NCBI GenBank assembly: GCA_032718475.1
Contig: JAUCBJ010006629.1
Coordinates: 1-64,000 of the forward strand
Direction of reading: 5' to 3'
Length of the DNA stretch: 64,000 nt
Source of the DNA: Nemertoderma westbladi
Lineage: Eukaryota; Xenacoelomorpha; Nemertodermatida; Nemertodermatidae
In this document: positions 20,045-31,800 of the stretch, in pieces
Position numbering within the stretch: the first letter of the stretch is position 1
Layout of the letters: each line of letters starts with the position of its first letter
Notes under the pieces: generated by a model
What the model was told of the DNA's origin: nothing
Database searches by the model: none
The model's input: the letters and a program-made list of their open reading frames with translations, nothing else
Program-made: the position numbers and the translations under genes

Positions 20045-21289
20045 ACCCTTCTTATCATGTTGACAAACTCTTATAAAACTGTGATTTATCGACAACGAAT
20101 TATGGACCCCCTTAAACCAACTGTAACCACGCAATGGTATTTGTGTTTCCTCGTGTGTTATGTGGAGTCCAGCGTCACCCTGCAGATGTTTCGACTGACG
20201 CAGGGTCGTTTATGCATTGTTTACCCTGATTTTGGTCATCAGGACCTACGATATTGGATTATTGGAAATGGTGAAGATTTGAAGTGGAATTCATTGTATT
20301 CATTGCAGTATGTTATGTTGTCCGTTGCGTGCGCAGTTCGGGGCATAGACGGTATAACGAGTCCAGCTGTAGATCCCGGATTGCCGCGCAACACCCCCTC
20401 TATCCCGTTATTCTGGTGGGTCCATGGTGCATCCACATGACTTCGACGATAGAGGGTTTTATGTTTCTCAGTCGCGTTATTCTGGTGGGACCGTTACGTG
20501 GATTTTGGGGCGTAGGCGGTGTAACGAGTCCAGCTGTAGATCCCAGAATGTTGCGTAACCCCATCCCACATGACTTCGCCGACTGAGCTTTATGTTGTTG
20601 GGAGTGTTATTCTGGTGGGTCCCTGGTGCATCCACGTGACTTCACTCCCAGCGTCGTCATTGTCCGTTACGTGCGCAGTTTGGGGCGTAGGCGGTGTAAC
20701 GAGTCCAGCTGTAGATCCCAGATTGCCGCGTAACACCCCTTCCACGACAAAGATTAACCAAAGAAGATGATTGAATATAGTTGGAAACGATGAAAAGGAT
20801 CAGACAACTCTACTATAAACCTGAATGATGACGCGTATACTGATGAAAATGAAATGATGCGCACCCTGGTGCTGCGCTTATAACCAATGATGATAGCCGG
20901 GGGGCTATAAACCCAATGATGATGTGGAAATAAATAAATGTGAAATAAATGGTGGAACTAAATGATGAAATATATGTGGAAATAAATGAAATGAGATGAA
21001 ATAATAATGAAATGAAAAAAGAAAAAAAAAAGGTATAAAAAAGGTCAAAGAAAAGAATTAGAAAAAAGAAAAGGACAAAAAAGTCATAAAAAACTGGTTG
21101 GATATTATGTATAGCTATAGTAACTGTAAATGCTGAATGTATTAGCAATAAGATGATAGATGCCTATATAGCAATGTTATTAATAAACTGAATTAAATAA
21201 AAAACTGAATTATTCTGCTATCGCTATAGTTTCAGACTTTCTGGACTTATAATTAACTGATCTAATTTGTAACGGATATAATCGTAAAT
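20045..21289 (+). other. Spacer between pol and ORF3 with three tandem repeats and a purine-rich tract
   Basis: The string GTAACGAGTCCAGCTGTAGA, with TATAACG in the first copy, occurs near 20352, 20520 and 20696. Each follows a GGGGC(A/G)TAG block and is accompanied by TTATTCTGGTGGG copies. Bases 20995-21095 are very A/G-rich on the plus strand. TAGCCGGGGGGCTA near 20896 is a short palindrome. No convincing protein is encoded. The same spacer is in element 2 (50921-52170). It could hold the promoter or splice acceptor needed to express ORF3. Confidence 0.6.
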
Positions 21290-23890
21290 ATGGACCCAAA
21301 TCGCCAAATTATCGGCGAATTACGTAACACGATAGATCTACTGGAATATTCGCAACCCGGATCCCCTGACTTTGATACAAATTGGAGCACCCTGCTAAAT
21401 GAGAACGTGCGAGTCATTAAATTCACCGGGCGAGAGGGACCGGATTCTAAGAATCTACGAGCCCTCCGGTTAGCCGATGCTAGTACGAGACTGAAAAGAA
21501 CTCGGAACGCAAAGGCAACCGGAGGGGACGATTCGTCGTTTTGGGAAACGTTCCGGCAGAGCGTCTACAGATCCCGATGTTTGATCTACGACAACGAGGG
21601 AAACGCGACGCCCACCTCGAAAGCGATTACGTTGGCGAGATGTCAAAGTTTCGTCGACGACAAGAGTACGTACCTCGCCCACTGGGGAAACCTGTCGGAG
21701 TGTACGGCGACGCTTCGAGAGGAACGCGTATTGATTATCCAAAACCGCGACGACTACCAGGAAAAGTACGGGGTGAAAGAATACGGTCGATCCTTAGTCG
21801 TCGTCCTCGGAACCCTGGACGGTTTGGTACTGGTGTGCCGAATATTCCCGACACCCAGACAGGAAGTGCAGGCAGCCGGAGCGATCTGGTTGCTGCCTCC
21901 GGAAATCCAAAAGATCCTCTTCGACTTCGACGTCATTAAAATCGGGTCGGATATCAAGGCGGACGTCCGGAACGACTACGCGAACGCTCCTACAGGAAGA
22001 AACCGACGAGACGACCTCAACGCCCTTAGCCATTGCATCGACACTCAAACGTTACTAGCCTGGTTACGATTCGCCGAGTTCATGCGAGGATTCCAAGAGG
22101 TGAGACCGACGAAATCCGGGATCGGCTACCTCGCTGTGCTAAACGGCGGTATCGACTTCAAACCCCAGAAATTCCGGGACTATAATAAAATATATGGTGG
22201 ATACCCGGGATTGGAAATAAAGAGCGAGCGAGAGGGTCGATGGAAGGACGTTGATCGGAAGTGGACGATACACCAAAGATGGGAGAATCCCGATCGACGG
22301 AACTACGTTTACGTCGTTATGGAGTGCTACACCGTCGCTAAGTTTATCTGTAAAACTCTCGATAACCTTATTACGGCGGTCCCCCTTTCCTTCGTCGACT
22401 ACGACTGGAATGAGGTTATAAACCACGCGTTTAAAGCGGTCGAGAACATTACACCGGGAGAATCGAAAACACCCGCCATTATCGATTCCTGGGACGAGAG
22501 CGGACCTTATGACATCCCTACGATTACCGAACTTCTCGGTGCGGAGGAGCCTCTGATCTCTTCGGAAGGGGAAGAGATATGGCTAAACGAGGGTGTTCTA
22601 CTCTCCACCCCGAAGCGACAACTAGAGCCGGAGGCCGCGTATGGACCGGCCGCCAAACGGGTTGCCTCGACCGAACCGATGAAGAGAGCAGGCGTTTACA
22701 CTCCACGCGGCTCCAGTAGCCCCGCGAGGGAGGTAGCCACTACAGCTGCATTGAGCGACTTCGGCGACATATTGCCAACGGTTATCCCCGTATCCTTTCC
22801 CGGGTGGCGAAGATTGGTCGTCGGAGATTCCGAGTACCAGCCACCAACGGACCCGTGCAGCGATACTGATCGAGGAGGGCCCCAGCGATGCGCCGACCCC
22901 CGACGATCTCCTCGGTATCCCTCCGTCTAAAACCCCGGCACCCCTTCGCTGACCAGCGGTGGCTACTACACCCGCCGTTCCTCAGGACCCTATGCGACTA
23001 ACCCGTTGGTACGCCGAGCAAACTGAATGGATCCACCGCCAGAAACGGTCATCCGAGTTGAGACCAGCGGGACACAAAGAAGGTTATCGGAGCGAGAACC
23101 TATTACGCAAAAGCCTAGCATTCCGCGGGCTACCGACCACCGAGAATATTCCGAAGAGCGACCAACGACTCGAATACTACGTCGGCGTCCCGATTCCGAT
23201 ATTCCCCGGTCGAGAGATGCAGTTGGAGGTATGCGGCGACTGCGGCTCGGAGCAGTGCCCACGCGGCAGAAGGAATCGGGTTACCGATTCTTGCCTCCAG
23301 CTCCTCGGGATACTCTATTGCCCATACTGCGCGACATCGGGCCACGACGTTTCCGTCTGCCCGATCCTTTATAACCTCTGCACCACGTGCGGTTTCCGTG
23401 GACATTCCTCTAGCCCCCGCTGCTATATCAAATGTCCAACCAAAGACGTTTCCGCTATGGCAATATGGTCATGTTTGAAACATACGCAAACAGCCATTTA
23501 AAGACCAAGGTTCGGAGAAACGCTCGGAATATCGCGCAGGAGATGGCGTGCGGATATTTCTCCTTCCCGGAACGCCTCCACACGTCGGCCACGCTACCTT
23601 TCCATTACGTGGATCTACTACTGAGAGCCGGATTATTCGGTCCATTTGAAGTCATTAGACGATTATACTCGTATAAAGAGGAGTTCGGTGACGGAGAATG
23701 GTTCCTAGAGGCACACAAATCTGAGTTGGAAAGACGAACCGACATGATCCCGATGCCTTCGAAAGGAAGAGCCGCCAGGAGACAAGCCGAAGCGTTACTC
23801 ACGATGGACGTTGACGCTCCTCTACCAGCCATAGCGATCGATGAGAGTCGACGGGCGAAGAGACGAAAGGCGTATCAGAGAAAGAAATAG
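21290..23890 (+). pseudogene. ORF3 of element 1 (exonuclease-like and zinc knuckle protein), frameshifted
   Basis: Counterpart of the intact 866-residue ORF at 48320-50920. The first 500 or so codons are open from the ATG at 21290. Relative to element 2 there is an extra T near 22773, which leads to a stop at 22930, and a missing G near 23458. The original frame therefore resumes from about 23459 to the stop at 23890, and 22959-23501 covers the middle in a shifted frame. The exonuclease-like core remains in the open part, while the zinc knuckles are out of frame with it. See the intact copy for domain detail. Confidence 0.85.
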
Positions 23891-24046
23891 TGGATCGGGA
23901 TATTCCAGGAACATTTATCGAACATTTATTTTTATACAAACTCTAGGCCAAATTAATTAAAAACTATGCAATATTAAATTTGGGTTTTTTATATTGGGAA
24001 TGACCTACGCAAACTCAATCGACCGACAGACTTCACGAAGGTCATT

Positions 24047-24055
24047 GGGGGGGAC
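24047..24055 (+). promoter_or_regulatory. Polypurine tract of element 1
   Basis: GGGGGGGAC lies directly before the 3' LTR start TGTTCGCGG. This is the usual place for the plus-strand primer. Element 2 has the same G-run next to its 3' LTR. Confidence 0.75.
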
Positions 24056-25708
24056 TGTTCGCGGTATTTCAACTTTCCATAACGCGAGTTGAATATTTTT
24101 GTATTTTATTTAAAATTGATTATTCCGATATTACTACTGGGTGCGGGACCATGGGTTTTGGGCACATTCAATAAACTGGGGGCGATTTATGGGCGAACTT
24201 TGGGGCAACTTACAGGGTACGGGAATAATTTCATAGTTATAAGGGCCAGGGGGGGATGGAAAATGCAAGCAGTATTCAGGTTAGCCTGAGTACTATTAGG
24301 CCCTGGCCAACTTCCTGCTGCCTGTAGGGGTGGATTTGGTAATGCGCCAGGCCTAAAGGACAAGGACTGCCCTTAGCGGTCCCTGGCCAACAGCAGCCAT
24401 TACGAGACTGAAAAGAACTCGGACCGCTGACTGCTTGTGTCAGGGATTTGCGACGGGCACCGACGGCCCCTTAGTAGCCAAGCCGTTCTGGTTCTCGATG
24501 ATCGTTCCCTTCGGGGTTCGTGAGGGGTGGAGCGGACACGCGAACGGGTGGCCAACTAACGACTGCCCCCTGACCTAAGCCGTACTGGTTCTCGATGACC
24601 GATCCCTTCGGGGTTCGCGAGGGGTGGGACGGACATGCGAAAGGGCTGGCCACAGGACGGGTTTGACGAGAACTGCCCTTAGCGGTCTCTGGTCAACGGC
24701 AGCTACTACGAGACTGAAAAGAACTCGGAACGCTGACTGCTTGTACTGGGATTTGCGACGGGAACCGACGACAGACCCCTTAGCCAAGCCGTACTGGTTC
24801 TCGATGATCGTTCCCTTCGGGGTTCGTGAGGGGTGGAACGGACACGCGATGGGGTCGAAAGACAAAGGACTAGACTCGACTAGACTCTACTGGCCTACCG
24901 ACTGTTCGGAGCAGTTTCTCGGCTGCCGAAGCGACTACGAGCCTGAAAGGGACTTGGAAAGCCTAGGTGGTTGGGTTTCTGTGACGAAACGACGGACCCC
25001 TAGCCAAGCCGTTCTGGTTCTCGATGATCGAACCCTTCGGGGTTCGTGAGGGGTGGAACGGACACGCGAACGGGTCCACCGACACGACAGACTCCTAGCC
25101 AAGCCGTACTGGTTCTCGATGACCGAACCCTTCGGGGTTCGAGAGGGGTGGTACGGATACGCGACAGAGTCTACCGACTGGACCGACCCTTAGCCAAGCC
25201 GTGCTGGTTCTCGATGATCGTTCCCTTCGGGGTTCATGAGGGGTGGAACGGACACGCGACAGGGTCGACCGACACCGACACTACGGCACTAAGACTGGGA
25301 CCGAGGGAAAATCTGGGGAACATTAGGTAGGCTCAAATTCTGAGCGAACAGTGGGTAATTAAATAATATACCGTAGGGATTTATATTATCGTGTATAATT
25401 ATTGTGAATATTTGGTGTATATTGATTTGGGGAAGCCCAAAATTATTCTTAATCAGGTTTCAATGATGTTGAACAGGTTTCAATGATGTTGAACAAGTTT
25501 CAATGATGTTGAACGGGTTTCAACTATAGGAAGTTACATTAAAGAGTATATCCAACTAATGCAGCTTTTTATCAACCGCAAACTTGCATCTCAGAAAATA
25601 TTCCCTCCCCACAATCAATATCCGGTGACTGGCCGGGGCTCGGTGGTCTGTTAAGTCACGTCTCCAGCATCGGCGTTTTTCCCCCCTGGTGTAGGGATAA
25701 CGGCAACA
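24056..25708 (+). repeat. 3' LTR of element 1
   Basis: 1,653 bp, almost identical to 14009-15654. The main length difference is GTGGTATAATATA in the 5' LTR versus a 7-bp longer GTGGGTAATTAAATAATATA here. The dyad motif and six-unit arrays are conserved. It is followed by the target duplication CTTTG. Confidence 0.93.
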
Positions 25709-25713
25709 CTTTG

Positions 25714-26985
25714 GTCAGTCGCCATGTAGGTAGGACTGTGTAATAAGTTTCCCCATAGTTTCCATATATCTGTTGGACAATATTAACTGTGTTCAGTTGG
25801 CTATTAATTACTGTGGATGTCGGACGGTATACCACCGTCGAGGTATCTTCTATTGATTGTGCTGTAATTTGTCTACTGGTACTTATATATTTATCAGGTA
25901 TTATTAACAACGATAAACTAATAACTCTTGCATTTTACCAGCCTACGGCCTTCAGCCTTCATAGTCATAATAAACACGGCGATGCGTAGGAAACACGACA
26001 AGAGATTTACCTGGTCGGGATCCTACGCCAACTCGGATCCCATCACATATTATTATATTATTTATTTATTTACAGAATAACTGCGAATCAAAAAAGAAAT
26101 CCTAATAAAGTAATCCAACCCTCTACAGAAAGAAGTTCAGATGTTGGAACGTTAAACTGTCCTAATTATTCCATTGAAGATCAGATCAAATGATTGAATA
26201 ACATCAGTTCAATTCCGTATCTTACAGAATATTACATTTAGTTAAAAAAAATAATTTATAGTATTTTGTATTAATTTTAATTTATGGAATTTTCTAACTC
26301 TATTTATATAAAAAATAATAACAAAGATTTATTAGTATTTTCCATAGGGAGAGCTCGCAATGTTTGCTAAAATTAGATCTAAAATAATTAATTTATATCA
26401 GATGTAAATACAATAATGATATAAATTTCTTTCAATTTATTTCCATTTTAATTCGTTCTTGGTTGATATTTTTCCAATATTATCTGTATTGTGTATTCGA
26501 GTAATACCTGTGTATCTGCTACGTGTCCCTTTGGTAGACACAAACCTGGACCATCTACTAAAAAAAACGTTTTAATTTTAACTCAGAGGTTCCCATTGGT
26601 TATATTATTAACCAATCGGTTCTTTAACCAATAAAACATTGGTTTACAATGAGTGTAACGGAGTTGGTTTCCATTCAGAACTACTATAATGTTATATGTT
26701 TATCTAATCTATTCTAATTATCTCGGTCCCACTGTGGCTGGTTGTGGTTTCCCTAAAGTTACCCGACAACCCTATGTCATTGTACGTCCGTCCGTGTTAC
26801 TAAACTATCAACTCTGTTTGGACAACCGCACTCCATTTTGCATCCAAAAACACCAGTTCAGCTATTTATATCCTTATAAAGGATATATTTAGCATTAATT
26901 GCAGTGATCAGTGGATTGGTTACAGACTTGTTCAGTAAACCCAGGGGGGTCTGTATTGGATACACAGGGTTCCTTCTCTATATTG
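25714..26985. other. Non-coding AT-rich spacer
   Basis: No gene, domain or strong repeat recognised. Short ORFs are at chance level. Confidence 0.5.
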
Positions 26986-27548
26986 TAATTATTGAAGGAT
27001 CATTATTGTGAGCTAACCCTATTCCTTTATATTAATTATTTGTAATTATTGAAGGATCATTATTGTGAGCTAACCCTATTCCTTTATATTAATTATTTGT
27101 ATTTATTGAAGGATCATTATTGTGAGCTAACCCTATTCCTTTATATTAATTATTTGTATTTATTGAAGGATCATTATTGTGAGCTAACCCTATTCCTTTA
27201 TATTAATTATTTGTAATTATTGAAGGATCATTATTGTGAGCTAATCCTATTCCTTTATATTAATTATTTGTATTTATTGAAGGATCATTATTGTGAGCTA
27301 ACCCTATTCCTTTATATTAATTATTTGTATTTATTGAAGGATCATTATTGTGAGCTAACCCTATTCCTTTATATTAATTATTTGTATTTATTGAAGGATC
27401 ATTATTGTGAGCTAACCCTATTCCTTTATATTAATTATTTGTATTTATTGAAGGATCATTATTGTGAGCTAACCCTATTCCTTTATATTAATTATTTGTA
27501 TTTATTGAAGGATCATTATTGTGAGCTAACCCTATTCCTTTATATTAA
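26986..27548. repeat. 57-bp satellite, block 1 (about 10 units)
   Basis: Tandem units of 57 bp containing GAAGGATCATTATTGTGAGC and TTATATTAATTATTTGTA. The period is a multiple of three and one plus frame reads KDHYCELTLFLYINYLYLL over and over. No sign that this is translated. The array is split by a TTAA MITE at 27549-28259. Confidence 0.93.
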
Positions 27549-28259
27549 GGGGGGGGTACACCATTTTCGGACAACTCTTCGATTTATCACTCTCAGCGAT
27601 TCAAAATTGTTTGGTTTTGGCTAAAATTTGGCATATAGGTGCCTAAGATACTATTCTACATGACAGGTCAAAAAAAATTTTTTTTCCGCTATTTAATATT
27701 AGTTAATACTAGTTAACAATAAAAAAAACTTGGTTGCGCTTAAAACCCTAAGGCTTTTACAGTTTTGAACCTAATCACATGAAAGTTTTTTTATATGATA
27801 GATCAAAGATGGGGCAACATAACTATCAGGCGAAATTTTGTTAAAATAATTCTGCACCGCTAGGTGGCGCTGCAAATTTATGCTAATTTTTAGGTTTTTT
27901 ATAAATAGTATTAAATTTTATTAACAAAAAATTTCGAAAAGTTGCCTGATACTTTTATGCAGGGTGGCTATCTAGACACCCACAGGAAGTTTCAGACTAA
28001 TTACTCAAAAATTGTAGAAGTAGTAGGGTTTTGAAGTTGACAATTTCATGAAAAAAATATTTGGAGATAATCGACCTTTCATTATACATAGTAATAGTAA
28101 TTTCAATAGGATTCCCTAAATGGAAATTTACATAAATTGAAAAGTAAAAGAGCTATTAAATAGCGGTTTTCAGATTTGGAAGCACCATTCAATGGTGCAT
28201 TATAATATACCATAAAAAAAATTTCGACATATTTTGGACCAAAATGGTGTACCCCCCCC
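27549..28259. mobile_element. TTAA MITE, copy 1
   Basis: 711 bp with terminal inverted repeats GGGGGGGGTACACCATTTT at the left and AAAATGGTGTACCCCCCCC at the right. It is flanked by TTAA at 27545-27548 and 28260-28263. The satellite unit itself contains TTATATTAATTA, so the insertion duplicated an existing TTAA. The element has no coding capacity. TTAA duplications are typical of piggyBac and Kolobok superfamilies; the G-rich end does not decide between them. Copies 2 and 3 lie at 41335 and 43946 in the opposite orientation. Confidence 0.9.
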
Positions 28260-29035
28260 TTAATTATTTGTAATTATTGAAGGATCATTATTGTGAGCTA
28301 ATCCTATTCCTTTATATTAATTATTTGTAATTATTGAAGGATCATTATTGTGAGCTAACCCTATTCCTTTATATTAATTATTTGTAATTATTGAAGGATC
28401 ATTATTGTGAGCTAACCCTATTCCTTTATATTAATTATTTGTATTTATTGAAGGATCATTATTGTGAGCTAACTCTATTCCTTTATATTAATTATTTGTA
28501 ATTATTGAAGGATCATTATTGTGAGCTAACCCTATTCCTTTATATTAATTATTTGTTTTATTGAAGGATCATTATTGTGAGCTAACCCTATTCCTTTATA
28601 TTAATTATTTGTATTTATTGAAGGATCATTATTGTGAGCTAACCCTATTCCTTTATATTAATTATTTGTAATTATTGAAGGATCATTATTGTGAGCTAAC
28701 CCTATTCCTTTATATTAATTATTTGTATTTATTGAAGGATCATTATTGTGAGCTAACCCTATTCCTTTATATTAATTATTTGTATTTATTGAAGGATCAT
28801 TATTGTGAGCTAACCCTATTCCTTTATATTAATTATTTGTAATTATTGAAGGATCATTATTGTGAGCTAACCCTATTCCTTTATATTAATTATTTGTATT
28901 TATTGAAGGATCATTATTGTGAGCTAACCCTATTCCTTTATATTAATTATTTGTATTTATTGAAGGATCATTATTGTGAGCTAACCCTATTCATTTATAT
29001 TAATTATTTGTATTTATTGAAGGATCATCATTGAA
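28260..29035. repeat. 57-bp satellite, block 2 (about 13.5 units)
   Basis: Continuation of the same array after the MITE, with units varying between TGTAATTATTG and TGTATTTATTG. It ends near 29035 where the repeat gives way to ATCATTGAAAGAC. Confidence 0.93.
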
Positions 29036-29089
29036 AGACAAATATAGAATATAAAAAAATTATAGATATAAAATAATAAGAATAATAAG

Positions 29090-29478
29090 CCTTGTGTGGG
29101 ACGCGACGGTGGAGGACCCACTGGCGCCCAGCCACCTCGCCCAGACGCTATCCGCCGGAGGCGCACTGCAGAGGAAGTGGAAACTCTAAAGATCCACAAG
29201 TACCAGGAGCTCATGGACCAGGGCTACCTCTTCCCCCAAGTAGCCTACAAGACCTTGGGCCGCCCCGGTCTTGTCCGAGTTCCTGAAGGAGATCAGGGCA
29301 AGACTCCACTCTGTTACCAAGGAACCCCGATCCCACCGCTTCCTCTTGCAGAGACTGGCTGTTGCCATCATGGTTGGAAATGCGGCCTCCATTATGGGGG
29401 GGGGGGGGGGGGGGACCTTGGACACCTCACTCACTAACAACGATGAATTCTACGAGGTGGTCCATGGTCCCTAGTACC
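29090..29478 (+). pseudogene. LINE ORF2 C-terminal relic
   Basis: Two plus frames together give the conserved C-terminal tail of a LINE ORF2: KIHKYQELMDQGYLFPQVAY in one frame, then EFLKEIRARLHSVTKEPRSH and FLLQRLAVAIMVGNAASIMG in the next. 'K..KY..L...Y.FQP.A.ET.G ... LLQRL..A...GNAAS..G' is a familiar tail of invertebrate LINE reverse transcriptases. A frameshift separates the parts and a G19 run (29396-29414) lies at the GNAASIMG codons. GC content is much higher than in the surrounding satellite and foldback DNA. Confidence 0.7.
29396..29414. repeat. G19 homopolymer
   Basis: Nineteen consecutive G, the same length as the run at 13961-13979. Confidence 0.8.
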
Positions 29479-29626
29479 GTAGGCACAATACCTTTAGACC
29501 TTTAGAGGCACAATATAAGTAATGGCTATAATATTGATGCATATACTGAGTTTGTGAGGGGGTGTTTTCAATACAGGCTGCTAATGGATTATATTGGTTG
29601 GAAATATGGTTTGACAGACGGGAGGC

Positions 29627-31494
29627 TATGGCGTCTGATTTGAGCCAAAATACCTTAGAATTACAAATGTGTACCTTACATTTTTCATTAGCTTATATTT
29701 ATAAGCATTCGCATAAAAGTATGGTATTTTATTGCATTTGAATTTATACATCGCTTAAAAGTAAGCTATGTTTTATGAAGTTGACTTTAATAAATCGCTT
29801 AAAAGTAAGGTATTTTTTACAAGTTCTGTTAAAACATCGCTTAAAAGTAAGCTATGTTTATGTAGTTGACTGTAATAAATCGCTTTAAATAAGGTATTTA
29901 ATTGCAGTTCTGTTCCAACATTGCTTAAAATGAAGTATGTGTTTATACAGTAATATAGTTTATAGTAAGCGATGTTTTTACAGTGTCGTTTAAACATAGT
30001 TTAAAGAAAGCGATGTTTTTACAGTGTCGTTTAAACATAGTTTAAAGTAAGCTATGTTTTTGCAGTGTTTTGTCCAATCAAATGCGTTGTTGACAATATC
30101 TGCAATTAGTAAATAGATCACAAGAGGGCGCTGTGTAGGGTACACAGTACGGACAGTACGGTTAACAGTATACAGTAGTTACACTGCAGTAGGTATGGCA
30201 TCCGAAAATTTCATCTCGGAAATTGAGAGCCTAATACGGAGGTGCCAACAAATTTCAGAAGATGAGACATTTTCAAACTTAAATATAATAGAATATTTAA
30301 CACGTATTTTTCAATATAAGATTGATGTACTGGATCGCCTAATAGAGGATGGGAATACAGGTAATAGCCCTAGGGCCGCCGATACCAGTACAACACGTAA
30401 TTCTGGAATAATTTATTTAAATCGAAGCCTCCGTGAATGGCTGCATTGGTTATTAAGTTTACCTATTGCTCGGCATCAAAGTAGCTGCTGCTTATATGTA
30501 TCATCTGCAATTTGTTGGCACCTCCGTATTAGGCTGTCAATTTCAAAGATGAAATTTTCAGATGACATACCTACTGGCTACTGCAGTACTCTGTAACTAT
30601 ACTGTTAACCGTACTGTCCATACCGTGTACCCTACATATCAGAAATTCGATTTTGCTGATCGAATACTGGAATACAACAATTGCGCAACAGCGCCCACTC
30701 GTGATCTATTTACTAATTGCAGATATTGTCAACAACGCATTTGATTGGACAAAACACTGCAAAAACATAGCTTACTTTAAACTATGTTTAAACGACACTG
30801 TAAAAACATGGCTTACTATAAACTATATTACTGTATAAACACATACTTCATTTTAAGCAATGTTGGAACAGAACTGCAATTAAATACCTTATTTAAAGCG
30901 ATTTATTACAGTCAATTACATAAACATAGCTTACTTTTAAGCGATGTTTTAACAGAACTTGTAAAAAAAAATATCTTAATTTTAAGCGATTTAATAAAGT
31001 CAACTACATAAACATAGCTTACTTTTATGCGATGTATTAACAGAACTTGTAAAAAATACCTTACTTTTAAGCGATTTATTAAAGTCAACTACATAAACAT
31101 AGCTTACTTTTATGCGATGTTTTAACAGAACTTGTAAAAAATACCTTACTTTTAAGCGATGTATAAATTCAAATGCAATAAAATACCATACGTTTAAGCG
31201 ATTTTCAAGGCAATTGCAAAAACATAGCTTACTTATAAGCGATTTTCAAGGCAAATACAAAAAACATAGCTTACTTTTAAGCGATGTTTTTAAGAGAACT
31301 TGTAGAAAATACCTTACTTTTAAGCGATTTATTAAAGTCAACTACATAAAACATAGCTTACTTTTAAGCGATGTATAAATTCAAATGCAATAAAATACCA
31401 TACTTTTAAGCGATGCTTATAAATATAAGCTAATTAAAAATGTAAGGTACACATTTGTAATTCTAAGGTATTTTGGCTCAAATCAGACGCCATA
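29627..31494. mobile_element. Foldback element with tandem-repeat arms
   Basis: 1,868 bp with long inverted arms. The left end TATGGCGTCTGATTTGAGCC matches the right end GGCTCAAATCAGACGCCATA. Pairing runs inward to about 30266 on the left and 30501 on the right, leaving a 235-bp centre. The arms hold many copies of a short unit around AACATAGCTTACTTTTAAGC and AATACCTTACTTTTAAGC, more on the right than on the left. GGAGGC flanks both sides (29621-29626 and 31495-31500) as a candidate 6-bp target duplication. The structure resembles foldback transposons with internally repetitive arms. No transposase is present. Confidence 0.85.
30195..30596 (+). CDS. Short ORF spanning the foldback centre
   Basis: 133 codons from an ATG in the left arm. 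The first 70 residues (MASENFISEIESLIRRC, then NIIEYLTRIFQYKIDVLDRL) look like a genuine helical protein start. The remainder is low-quality sequence that runs into the right arm. The inverted arm carries the same start codons in reverse. It may be a remnant of the first exon of the autonomous partner's gene. No domain is recognised and it may not be expressed. Confidence 0.25.
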   Translation: MASENFISEIESLIRRCQQISEDETFSNLNIIEYLTRIFQYKIDVLDRLIEDGNTGNSPRAADTSTTRNSGIIYLNRSLREWLHWLLSLPIARHQSSCCLYVSSAICWHLRIRLSISKMKFSDDIPTGYCSTL

Positions 31495-31544
31495 GGAGGC
31501 AAGGTAATACTGTAGGTAGTATTTCAAGATCTACCTTTTGTCTG

Positions 31545-31610
31545 AGCCGCTTGCGGAATGGTTAGAGCACCACACTGGAGGTCACCAGTTCGACCCTATC
31601 TGGACGTTAT
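31545..31610 (+). repeat. tRNA-derived sequence (SINE head or tRNA relic)
   Basis: GCGGAATGGTTAGAGCACC (from 31553) resembles a tRNA D-arm and A-box, and AGTTCGACCCT at 31587-31597 resembles a B-box with its T-loop. Spacing is shorter than in an intact tRNA and no full cloverleaf closes, so it is a relic or SINE head. It lies immediately beyond the 3' end of the minus-strand LINE A. Confidence 0.45.
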
Positions 31611-31800
31611 TGCCGACTTTGCTAAGCTGTGCCCAACGTTTATGAATTATATATATTTAAAGATACACCCCCAGCCGGGGTAAAAATTGTAAAATTTGAT
31701 TAAATAGTGATTATTAGTAAAAAAAAACCGCATGATAAAAGATAATACCAGTTAAGTATTGTCTGTTTGTGGGGCGAGCCGTGTTGTGAAGGAAACTAAT

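Larger units (their letters stand above)
14009..25708 (+). mobile_element. Bel/Pao LTR retrotransposon, element 1 (11.7 kb)
   Basis: Two direct LTRs (14009-15654 and 24056-25708) start TGTTCGCGG and end GGCAACA. The 5-bp target duplication CTTTG flanks the element at 14004-14008 and 25709-25713. Order: LTR, 63-codon ORF, gag-protease with a deleted pol, repeat-rich spacer, ORF3, polypurine tract, LTR. Bel/Pao membership rests on the DUF1759-type gag, DUF1758-type protease and DUF5641-type C-terminus. LTRs differ at roughly ten positions plus one 7-bp indel, so insertion was recent. Reverse transcriptase, RNase H and integrase are missing, so the copy is non-autonomous. It inserted just downstream of a LINE relic. 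Confidence 0.93.

Noticed and set aside
22990-23405. Antisense and shifted ORFs over ORF3 (also 48837-50740)
   Set aside because: GC-rich coding sequence generates open opposite frames; the long 866-codon frame in element 2 accounts for them.
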